A stretch of 64,000 nt of DNA from Lenzites betulinus (Eukaryota > Basidiomycota > Agaricomycetes > Polyporales > Polyporaceae), in assembly GCA_022264855.1 (NCBI GenBank), contig JABYQU010000031.1, positions 360,683 through 424,682 on the forward strand. The letters run 5' to 3'. Below, in pieces: positions 45,330 through 54,002 of this stretch (positions are counted from its first letter, which is position 1; the number at the start of each line of letters is the position of its first letter). The notes beneath the pieces were generated by a model that had not been told where the DNA came from, searched no databases, and saw nothing but the letters and a program-made list of their open reading frames with translations. Made by a program: the position numbers and the translations under genes.

Positions 45330-46539
45330 GCAGTGTCTCTTTCTTTTTCTTTTCTTTTTGGGCTCGAAGGGAGGCGAAAACGCGCGCGGGGAACGCGCAT
45401 GGCCCGGATATCATTGAACTTGGACTTGTGCCTGCTTGGAACACGGTGAAATAACGGTATACCTCTCAGACGATACCACAATGTATGACGACCTACTAAC
45501 GCCTCCTCATGTCTCATGTCTCCTGCTTCGTATTACTATCACTATCTAGATCTGGACAGACGGTCTGGGACCGTCTGCTGTAGCAAATATCGTAGAACAT
45601 TGTTATACACTATCATATCTCAGTGCTCTCAATTGTATACATGGCTTTACATCGAGCCATAAGTTGTGCACCGGCACTGAGCCACTGAGGCACAAGAATC
45701 CGGTGGCTCAGGGACTAACCCCAACCCTAATCTGGGGTCAACATCTCTACTACATACTTTTGCGACACTCGAGCACCACAGTAGAGGTGATTTGCAGCGT
45801 GTTTTGACCAGACCGCTAGGTGTGCCCGGCGCTCGTGTTGTGCGGAGCATTTGCGTGGCCCTCGCGCACGGCAAAGAGGCCAAAATCTCTGGGATCTGGT
45901 AAGGTTGGCCTCATCCATCATTGACCAATGCCACGTGCGGGTGACGCGGTGTGACCCCACCTGAAGCGCCCATGTGTGACCGTCCGGAAAACAGTGTAGA
46001 ACTATCTCCTCCGTTGAATCTTGCCCTATCAAAATACTGCTTGCGAGAGTTTGTTAAGAACGCAATTCTCTACGATCTCTCGCGAAAGAGATTGCGATTT
46101 GCAACAAAACACGAGACGAGATAGCTTTACAGTGAAATGTCACGCTCGCTCGCGTGGCATTGTGTCGCACATTTCCCATGAGCATCCGGATGCATCCCGA
46201 GCGCCCGGGAGGCAGGGAGGGGCGGGCCGCCTCGCGATGTGGATCGTTTCTTCGGGAGGCCCTCCCGATACCCGCAAGATCACCTCCCGGCTCGCTCGGG
46301 ATCTCGGCGTCTACATCGTGATTCAAGCGCTCCATCGGCAGTCCCTCCCGACGCCCTCCTCATTCGGTCGCGCGGGTACCTGGCCTCCCGATGCAAAGTC
46401 AGCCTCGAGAGTCTATCAAGATCGCATGAGGACTCGGGTACCCCTCGCGATCACTGCGACTGCCTCGCGTATCCCGGCGCGCATCACGAGCCCTGGTCCT
46501 CCATCACAATCAAAATATCGCCCGGGGGCGTCCATCCTC
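45330..46539. other. Intergenic with CCTCCCGA/TCGGGAGG motif repeats
   Basis: No gene. From about 46190 to 46400 the octamer CCTCCCGA or its complement recurs, including an inverted pair TCGGGAGG-C-CCTCCCGA at 46252-46268. Sequence before that is unremarkable. Confidence 0.4.
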
Positions 46540-46680
46540 TACTTACTTCCTTACTTACTACCTACCTACTTACTACTTGTTACTTGCCACTTCTACTTAC
46601 TTGCTACTTGTGACTTGCTACTTCTACTTACTTACTACTTGTTACTTGCTACTTCTACTTACTTACTACCTGTTCTCTAA
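46540..46680 (+). repeat. TACTTAC/ACTTGCTACTTC tandem repeat
   Basis: About 140 bp of imperfect tandem repeats built from ACTTACTACTTGTTACTTGC-like units. Several near-identical units of 30-37 nt are visible (TTACTTGCTACTTCTACTTA recurs). Confidence 0.8.
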
Positions 46681-46849
46681 TGTGATGGGTATTGTTCACG
46701 GTGTACTAGATCTGGTCTAATGACTGATGGGAATTGTGGGCGGCTTACTACATCTGTCTATCTATCCTAGACTATCTAATCACACAATCATATCTACTGT
46801 ACTGGTTAATCTAATCGGAACAGGGCGAGATCAGTATTAATTACTCATG

Positions 46850-46931
46850 CGTACAGTGGGATTCGAACGCGCGACTTACCGTTCTGACCATTCGCAGAGC
46901 TAGCGACAAAACCACTACGCCACCGCTGCTG
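46850..46931 (-). pseudogene. tRNA-like remnant (box A and box B), possibly a SINE head
   Basis: On the minus strand a good box A (TGGCGTAGTGG) and box B core (GTTCGAATCCC) lie at tRNA spacing, about 80 nt overall, with a plausible D-stem (GCG/CGC). The T-stem and acceptor do not pair, and no proper anticodon loop forms, so it is not a working tRNA. It lies among simple repeats. A tRNA-derived SINE head or a decayed tRNA gene both fit. Confidence 0.4.
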
Positions 46932-47106
46932 TAAGTATTTTATAACTAGACTCAGTTTATGGTCATCTTTTGACCCTCCTTGTCAATAGTACTTAGTACT
47001 TCCACTCAAACCCTTCTAAGACGACTCGTACTGCTGGCTGTAAGCCGTCGGCTCGATCCAATAGAAACTGTTCTATGTATTCGCGATAGGTAGAACCATT
47101 CAGATA

Positions 47107-49813
47107 CTATTTTTTCGCCCGGGTCCGGCGACGAGGTGCAGGGGCGACCGGCTCAGAGGCGTCGAGCGGGGCTTCCTGCATCTGTATCGCGCCACGGCCC
47201 CTTCCAGCAGCGGCTCCCCGACCACCTCCCCTGCGCTTTGCTGCAGGAGCCACGGGCGCGGGGTCCTGATCAACGGGGTCTGTGGCTGAACGTCAGTAAA
47301 GCACTAAAGCGCAGTGCAAACATTGAAGTCCTGTTCTTACCATCACCGGCCAGGCTAACGCGGTGCAGAGTTTCTGCCAGAGCTCCTGGCGAAGCTGACG
47401 ATGCAGGTGGCCCAGTTACGCGGACATCCCCCCACTCTGAAGCCGTGGGTGCAGTCGCGGACGTTAGGCCGGTGTTGTTGAAGTCGTCCTGGGGCTGAGA
47501 TGACGCCGCAGCGGGCGGCTGGTTCCGACGCACAGGGCGAGGTGCGGGGCGAGGTGCGGCTTGAGGTGGAGGTAGCGGCGCAGATGGCGGCGCAGACGGC
47601 GGCGCAACATGGGTGGGATATGGCGGAGCAGCCAGCGTAGGTGCAGATATGGGCATGGGCGGCGGCGCCACGGCCACTGTGGAAGGATGAGGCTGGGCGG
47701 GACGCGACGGCGGCGGAACGACCGCTGTGGAAGGATGAGGTTGGACGGGACGTGACGGCGGCGGAACAACTGCTTGGGGAATATCATAGGGTACAGGTGT
47801 GCGGGGCGCCGTAGGCGCGGGGGCATTAATGCTGACTGGGGATGGTCCAGAAGTAGCGGCCGGGGGGGCAAACGCGAGTTCGGAGTCAGCGTCGACAGGA
47901 TCAGACTCAGATCCTGGGTCGTTCAGCTCGTCTAAATCGTCGAGCTCCACATACGTTCGAACGTCGGGATTGGCAGGGGCAGCAGTGGGGGGAAGAGCAT
48001 TCTTGAGGCCTTTGAAAACTCGCTCCTCCAGCCACGCACGGGTTTGCGTCATGCGAGGGGACTCCCATGACAGGGAGAGCAGCTTCATGTACTGGTCGAA
48101 TATGTATTCGTAGTTCACGCCGGTCGTTGATCCTACCTGGTCGAAATCGGCCTCAAGGGATATGAGATAACGAACCTACTCAATTGTCAGCAATGTGGCC
48201 GACCCTCTGTACCGCACATTAAATAGTTGCCTACCGCAACGGCCGCAAAGGCGATCATTCCAGCTGAAACCGAGGTGACCTTCCATTGTATCGCAGAGGT
48301 GTTGGACCGTGGTCGGAACTTGCCGTGCTTTTGTAGGGATCCTTTTCCCAGGATGGAGACGCGGGTGAACTGTTAAGTCAGGTGAGCATGCAGCAGCCGG
48401 CCTCGTGGAGAGACTCACGTTTGCGATTGCAGAGCAGCGAAAGATGTACTTCATCTGGCCCGCCTTTCCTTCGGGGAAGATTATGGGAGGGTAGATGTCA
48501 GCCGGAAGTGATCGCCACTTGGTGAGGATAGGGTCAGTAGAGATGGCTTGGGCGTTGCCCTCCATGTCGTCGAAAAGATCGATGTTGAGCTCCGGAAGAT
48601 CGGCGAAGATGGCCTTCCGCAGCGCGCACGCGTTGGCCAGCGTCTTGCTCTTCTGATCCAGGATGGTGTGTTTGTACTTCAAAGCACAATGAGCAATTGA
48701 GATACACTATGGCAGTCAGAAAGAGTTACGTACCCTCGATATGAGCCACTGGTTCTGCATATGTGGGTGGAGAAGGGAGGGATTGTTGTCGTACAGTTCA
48801 GCTGCGTACGCCAGGACGAGCGCGTTGGATTTTTGCTCTGAAGTGCCTGTTGTAGGATACCTTGCTTGAGGATCTCGGGGGTCGACATTGGGGCGCGCAG
48901 GAAACTCCCAGACTTGATCGGGAGGAGGCCACGGCCTGTAGCAAGCCGAGTACTTCCGTGCGTGCCTCTTGATGATTTCGAGGAGGGGGCGGAGTTCGTG
49001 GGCGTCACTGGCGACTGTATCAGAGCCCTCGCTGTTGTCCGGGGACTCATCTGTGACTGTTTTCTTCCTCTTCGCTTGGCGCTTGCGGCGTGCGCTCTGC
49101 TTCGCCTGTGCACTCTGTATTTCGAGTTCGCGTATCCTCTCGTCCCGGATTTGAAGCGCGAGTTGCGCTTCGTATAGGCTCTGTAATATGCTTCAATAAA
49201 CTGCATGAATGGGAGCTTCTGTGTGACCTACCCTCTGATGGACATCCGATGCACTATTGCTTACCGCAGGAGCGCCCGATGCGCTGCTACGGTGGGAGGC
49301 GGGCTGGGCGGACCCGGTGCATGTGGTGCTTGGGACGACCAACGCCTCTTCATCGTCTTCGTCGCCGTCGTCGCCGTCGTAGTTGTAATCAACCGCATAC
49401 GAAAGGTCATGGGTGGATGGGAGATCCTCACTACGAAGGGGTCCAAAGTTAGCGCTAAGAGCTAGGATTGTACCAAGATTCTGCGAGCGTACCGCTGCAT
49501 GACAGATGGGGAGGTAGGATTCGTCCTGGGTTCAGACGGGAGCCTGCTCTGAGTGTTTATGGATTTGCTGGCTTGTGGGTGCCGCTCGAGAGTGAGTAAT
49601 ATTGAGATCACTGTGCCTCGGTGGTATCATCGCGGAACGGGTGCGCCGAAGGGCCTGACTGGCCTTGTCAATGCCCCCTTGCACCTGCTGATACATCAAG
49701 TGATCAGCTGCTGGGACGTAGATCCCAAGGTCAAATTGCACAGAGCAAACTAACGCACCAAATTTGGCGGTCGTCTGCAACTCCAGCGACACGCTGTTTC
49801 GGCGTTCGCCTGC
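47107..49813 (-). CDS. Uncharacterised agaricomycete multi-exon gene (5' end unresolved)
   Basis: Exons recognised from the stop at 47107: 47107-47279, 47341-48175, one from 48235 to about 48370, and others to about 49810. Translated order: VQGGIDKASQALRRTRSAM, an acidic linker (DYNYDGDDGDEDDEE), a coiled coil (LYEAQLALQIRDERIRELEI), YRPWPPPDQVWEFPARPN, WRSLPADIYPPIIFPEGK, RVSILGKGSLQKHGKFRP, WKVTSVSAGMIAFAAVAVRY, a Pro-rich region with 19-residue repeats, and an RG-rich tail (RRGGGRGAAAGRGRG). The layout resembles a lineage-specific agaricomycete family present in many copies, often near transposons; I cannot name the domain (a DUF6698-like family is only a guess). It has no transposase, nuclease or protease motif that I can see. 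The 5' exons and start are not settled. Confidence 0.55.
47540..47780. repeat. Coding repeats in Pro-rich region
   Basis: Two to three copies of a 57-bp unit (CACTGTGGAAGGATGAGG.. around 47677 and 47731) encode VVPPPSRPxQPHPSTA-type repeats; a 12-bp GCGGGGCGAGGT repeat lies at about 47540-47565. Confidence 0.7.
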
Positions 49814-50982
49814 AGCTCCAACGGTGTGAACGTATAGCACACGTTTTGGGGCTGAGCACACGCACTATGCACAATCTGAATAATTGGGCTTTGAAGGGAT
49901 CAGCGGCTGACATGTGTTGCATGGCGTGGCCAAATCTATTCAAAAATCAGTAAGGGATCAACGGAGCCTCGGAGGTCGCACCGGAAATCAAATCACAAGA
50001 ACACACGCAGATCGTGCGGACACCAGGGGGCATATCGTGTACAACGCGGCCAGATTTCAGATAGCGAGTCGTATGACTTTGGCCTTGAATTGCGCTGCTA
50101 GTAGTCGTGATCTACGGTGAGCAGCTCGTCTGGACAGTCACTCAATCGATGACGTACGTGGACCACTTACATCAGGTCCAGTGCACTGTCTCTAGCGGCC
50201 TGTCGACTACAGCATGTTAGGACGATCGGCCACGCCGGACACCGGGGGCCTGGGGCACTCGTACCTCATCATCCAGGAGTCTGTGGAGATCCAGGAAGGT
50301 CACACATTTGCAGCTTGAGCTCATTAGCGACGATGATCCGGGAGCAATACAGAACCAATACCTATTGCCGGATTGCGCGACGAGATTAGTATCTGACACC
50401 CCTGCCGACGATGAACTGTAGCGCCTTGCAGGGAGTCGAGTCCTTCCTCGGCAGCCGAAGCAGCGGCCACTAGGCACAAATCAATACCAACGCCATCGAA
50501 AACGCGCGGTGCACTCACCAACGATGACAAGACGTTCTCGAAGCACCTTGACGACGTCTTGTTCCGCAGCCGGACCTGGTTTGGATCACCCACCTCCAGC
50601 GCGTCCAAGAAATCGCGGAATGCCTCTAGCGTCTTCTCGATCGACTTCGACTTCATCCATGGATGATCACTGTGGCAGCGGATGCATGGACCGACTGCAT
50701 GTATTTATGGCCTGTGCCGAATAGTCCGGTCAAATGCAGGACAGAGTATGTAGGAGGTAGTGTCAGGATGTACCTACATCGTTGCTTGGGTCTGCATGTT
50801 CTGAAATGAACGTATTAGGATGGCCGGTGCACCAACGCTCGGAAGGTCACTGATGATGTACCTATTTCTGTCATCGTATCTCTCGGGGGGTGTGGTAGGA
50901 CGAGCTGAGTTACACATCTGATCTGGAGGATATTGTAAGGGCGCGCATGCTTATATCGTCATGCAGACGTACCGAATGGCCG
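49814..50982. other. Possible upstream exons, left flank of the retrotransposon
   Basis: About 1.2 kb. A minus-strand exon candidate at about 50656-50515 reads EKTLEAFRDFLDALEVGDPN and SSRCFENVLSSL followed by a GT donor; it may be a 5' exon of the gene at 47107-49813 or part of another gene. I could not link it in frame. The rest is AT-richer and unassigned up to the target-site duplication GGCCG (50978-50982). Confidence 0.3.
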
Positions 50983-51206
50983 TGTAATTGATACAGTCGC
51001 CTTAGCTCTCGAGCGGGTTGACTGGATCAAGCGGTGTATTGTTCGTAGAGTAAAGCGATACTACAACACAAGCCGTTCATCAATATATATACTACCTACT
51101 GTATAGTACCAAAGCCACCGCCAAGTCTAGAGGCTTGGCGGACTCGCGGGCGCTTACGCGGGCGCCTATACTCGTCCAGTGGACGAGTAGTAATCGCCCC
51201 GTTACA
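50983..51206 (-). repeat. 3' LTR of the retrotransposon
   Basis: 224 bp, identical to the other LTR except A at 50995 where the other has G (60774). TG..CA ends. Contains a TATATATA block (about 51081-51090) and two perfect hairpins: arms CCGCCAAG/CTTGGCGG (51118-51141) and ACTCGTCCA/TGGACGAGT (51170-51188). Confidence 0.95.
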
Positions 51207-51256
51207 CCCTCCCCCTCTGGAATGTATCTACAGTCCATGAATCTATCCACTGGCGG

Positions 51257-53626
51257 CTATGCCAGGCCCATGGGCTCGTCCCCCTGCTCATCGTCCGTCC
51301 CGAAGTCCACGAGCTCTTCCTCAGGTAATCCCCCCGCTGCATACGTCGGAAGGACCACGGGGTTCGCCGTTGGTTTGACCTCCACCGGCATGACGTTGGA
51401 GTCAAATGCCACCGGTCCCCAGTTGAGCGCCTCGCGGGGAACCACCGACGTACGCAAGACCGAGGCGTCAAAGTCTGTCGTCGATGAGACGTCCTTCAGG
51501 ACGTCGATGCCTGGGCAGTCTAGCAGGCGCGGTAGTCGTTCCCGGGTCAAGCGACCCCACCGTTCGCAGAACTGGACGACGTCCTCCTCGTTGCCGACGC
51601 CGAATTCGGACAACCAGGCAGCGAGCCGAATACAGTCGACCTCCATGAACGGGTAGGGCGCGGCGGGACGGCGCTCGGACACCACGTACCCGCCCAACGT
51701 GCAGATATGGGCGTATAGCCCGGGCACCGAGAACAGCGCGATGGAGACCATCCGCAGCGCCGCGTGACGCGCCTTGTATTCACCCACTCGACCATGGGCA
51801 GGGACCGACAGAGTGGCCTTCATAACGCCAGCAGCGCGGGCGTCGACAATGTTCGGGACGGAGAAAGTCGTATACCCCCGGGCCGGAATCTGTCCAGACG
51901 CAGTGCGCACCCCAGTTCCCCAATATTCCGTAGGAATATTGCGGTAGTACCGGAGTACCTGACTGTCCCCTGCGTCCAACGCCGGGTAGCGCAACCGATT
52001 GGGCGCCATGGACGGGTAATACTCGGCCAAGTCCAACTGGCGACGATTGTCCAGGGCACGGTCATCCCAGGAGGCGACTGCCAGCAGGTAGCGCACTCCC
52101 GCCGATCGACGCAGCTCGCCGTGGTTGTACAACCATCGGAGTGCCCGCCAGTACGTGGTGGCCATCGGTTCCCGCTCCACCACGACCCACCATCGGAGGT
52201 TGTGCGCTTGCACGACCGTAGAAATGGTGGTCGCGGCCCACTTGCCAGCACTCGCCGTCTGTCCAGCGAACTGTTCGAGCATCTGCTGGACATCCACCGG
52301 TCGCGAGTTCTTGCCGCGCACTTTGGACACCCGAATCCCTTCATTGCCTTCGGCGGACGGACTCATGTCCGTCCGGCGCGCATGGATGGGGTCGGGGAAG
52401 GGGCAGTCCGATTCACGGACCAGCGCTTCCCCTTCCATCACGTCGTCCTCGTCCGACCCATCTTCCACATCCATGGCCGCGTACTCCTCCGCCATCGACA
52501 TCGCCAACTTCCATCGAAGATACCACGGCGACAGAGGCTGAGTCGTGGCCTCCAACACTTCGTCGGGCCGGTGCATCAACGCAGTGATCTGTCCAGGGGA
52601 CAGACCCTTGGTGGTCGGTAACGCGATCAGGCGCGGCGCGATTGCAGAGGAGCCCCCAGCGGTCTGGGAGTCGACGGCGGGCATACGGGGCGGCTTGGTC
52701 CCGGGTCCAGGTGGACGGGTTGAGGGGGCGGGCGTCCGCTGGACGTCCTGCCCCCCGCGTGGCCCCATCGTTGGTGGGGGAGTAGGGTCGCGCGGCCGCT
52801 TGGTGACCATAGCCGTGGGCGGAGGTTGCTCAGTCAGCCTGCGCGCCAGTGGCAAAGGCGGCCGGGATTGGATACGGTCCGCCAACGACACTGCCGCGGG
52901 TGGGGCTGCGATCTCGGGCGGGCTCACGGCCACTGGAGGTGCGGTGGGCGGTGGCGAGGTAGCTCGCGGGGGAAGAGACCGAGGACGAGGGGAACGGGAC
53001 TGCGAGCGGGACGTCGGACTTCGTGACCGCGACTGACGGTCGTCGAGACGACGCTCCAGCCGCCGCACAGTCTCACGCAGCTGGTTGCGATCCTCTCGTA
53101 GGTCGTCGTAGTCGAGCTGTAGTTCCCGGTGCTTCTCACCGAGCTTGTCGTATCGATGCCCCAAGTCGTTGAGCTCGAGGCGCAGTTCCCCGATAGTGCG
53201 ACTCAGCTGGGCGTTCTCGGTAGAGAGGCCCAGCGCCGTTTGCCAGGGATTGGGCTCAGGAGCCTGCGAAGTCGAGGGCGCGTGCCATCCTCCTTGGATG
53301 TGCGTCCCCGCGTGGCCTGTGGAGGACCCTTGGGGGGCCAGGTTTAGTCCAGTAGGACCAAAGCCTCGCCCGGAGTATTCAGAATAGGGCGCCACTGTCG
53401 GTCCGGCAGGACCGACAGCGCGCCCGGCGTAGTCGTATTGCGCGGTCGCGGCGTGTCCTGTAGGACCCGCCGTCCGCCCGTAGTCGTGGAGGGGGCCAGG
53501 TCCTGCCGGACCTGGTCCTCTCCCAATGCTCTGGCGAGCGCTCCCTCCCCCTCTGGAACTTCCTGGCGGCGGTCGGGAGCCGGATTGCGGCGCGGTGGCG
53601 TGGTGGTCGTGCGAGTGGGGATGCAT
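51257..53626 (-). CDS. Retrotransposon ORF3, unknown function (789 aa)
   Basis: Intact 789-residue ORF between pol and the 3' LTR, ATG 53626. Residues 1-130 are low complexity with imperfect repeats (GRAVGPAGPTVAPYSEYSGR style). About 133-197 is a long coiled coil (LSRTIGELRLELNDLGHRYD to RRLERRLDDR), followed by an RS-rich stretch (SRSRSPTSRSQSRSPRPRS) and a Pro-rich linker. The last 350 residues look globular: VQQMLEQFAGQTASAGKWAA, RWWVVVEREPMATTYWRALR, WLYNHGELRRSAGVRYLLAV, LYAHICTLGGYVVSERRPAA. No signal peptide, transmembrane helix, zinc knuckle or catalytic motif is apparent. Position is that of env in retroviruses, but the features do not fit an envelope protein. It could be a second Gag-like or RNA-binding accessory protein, or a captured host gene. 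Origin and function unknown. Confidence 0.75.
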   Translation of the reverse strand: MHPHSHDHHATAPQSGSRPPPGSSRGGGSARQSIGRGPGPAGPGPLHDYGRTAGPTGHAATAQYDYAGRAVGPAGPTVAPYSEYSGRGFGPTGLNLAPQGSSTGHAGTHIQGGWHAPSTSQAPEPNPWQTALGLSTENAQLSRTIGELRLELNDLGHRYDKLGEKHRELQLDYDDLREDRNQLRETVRRLERRLDDRQSRSRSPTSRSQSRSPRPRSLPPRATSPPPTAPPVAVSPPEIAAPPAAVSLADRIQSRPPLPLARRLTEQPPPTAMVTKRPRDPTPPPTMGPRGGQDVQRTPAPSTRPPGPGTKPPRMPAVDSQTAGGSSAIAPRLIALPTTKGLSPGQITALMHRPDEVLEATTQPLSPWYLRWKLAMSMAEEYAAMDVEDGSDEDDVMEGEALVRESDCPFPDPIHARRTDMSPSAEGNEGIRVSKVRGKNSRPVDVQQMLEQFAGQTASAGKWAATTISTVVQAHNLRWWVVVEREPMATTYWRALRWLYNHGELRRSAGVRYLLAVASWDDRALDNRRQLDLAEYYPSMAPNRLRYPALDAGDSQVLRYYRNIPTEYWGTGVRTASGQIPARGYTTFSVPNIVDARAAGVMKATLSVPAHGRVGEYKARHAALRMVSIALFSVPGLYAHICTLGGYVVSERRPAAPYPFMEVDCIRLAAWLSEFGVGNEEDVVQFCERWGRLTRERLPRLLDCPGIDVLKDVSSTTDFDASVLRTSVVPREALNWGPVAFDSNVMPVEVKPTANPVVLPTYAAGGLPEEELVDFGTDDEQGDEPMGLA

Positions 53627-54002
53627 GTTGGGGCGGGTGATGGCCGAGCGCTGAAAGCAAGTGCCAGCGCCATACCGAGCTTTAGAGTTTCGCGACGGGG
53701 TTCAAATTTCAACCCCCGCCAGGAACTGTATGGCAAGCTTCTCCGGCCAATGCCGCCGGTTACTCAAACTAAACGCCGGCGGCTTTTGCCGCGGCCACGT
53801 GTAACCCACAAGTCGCCCGATCGCCAAGTCCTTCGCGGACTCTGTTCACGCGCCCCTCATCCTCACTTCCGCTGTTCTCCGCCAGGCCACTCGCACCCTA
53901 CTACGCCACGGCTGCCTGCCGTCTTCGTCGCGCCCACCGTCGATTCAGCAGAATCGGTGGCAGGGCTGCGCAACCCAGGCACCACGTCCACCGCAACGGC
54001 AC

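Noticed and set aside
46850..46931. Functional tRNA gene
   Set aside because: Acceptor and T-stem do not pair and no valid anticodon loop forms.
50324..50656. Independent gene MKSKSIEKTLEAF..
   Set aside because: A plausible exon ends at a GT donor near 50515, but no start, stop or partner exon could be fixed; recorded only as a possible upstream exon.
51257..53626. ORF3 as an envelope gene
   Set aside because: No signal peptide, no transmembrane or fusion-peptide-like segment and no glycosylation-rich ectodomain; position alone is not enough.
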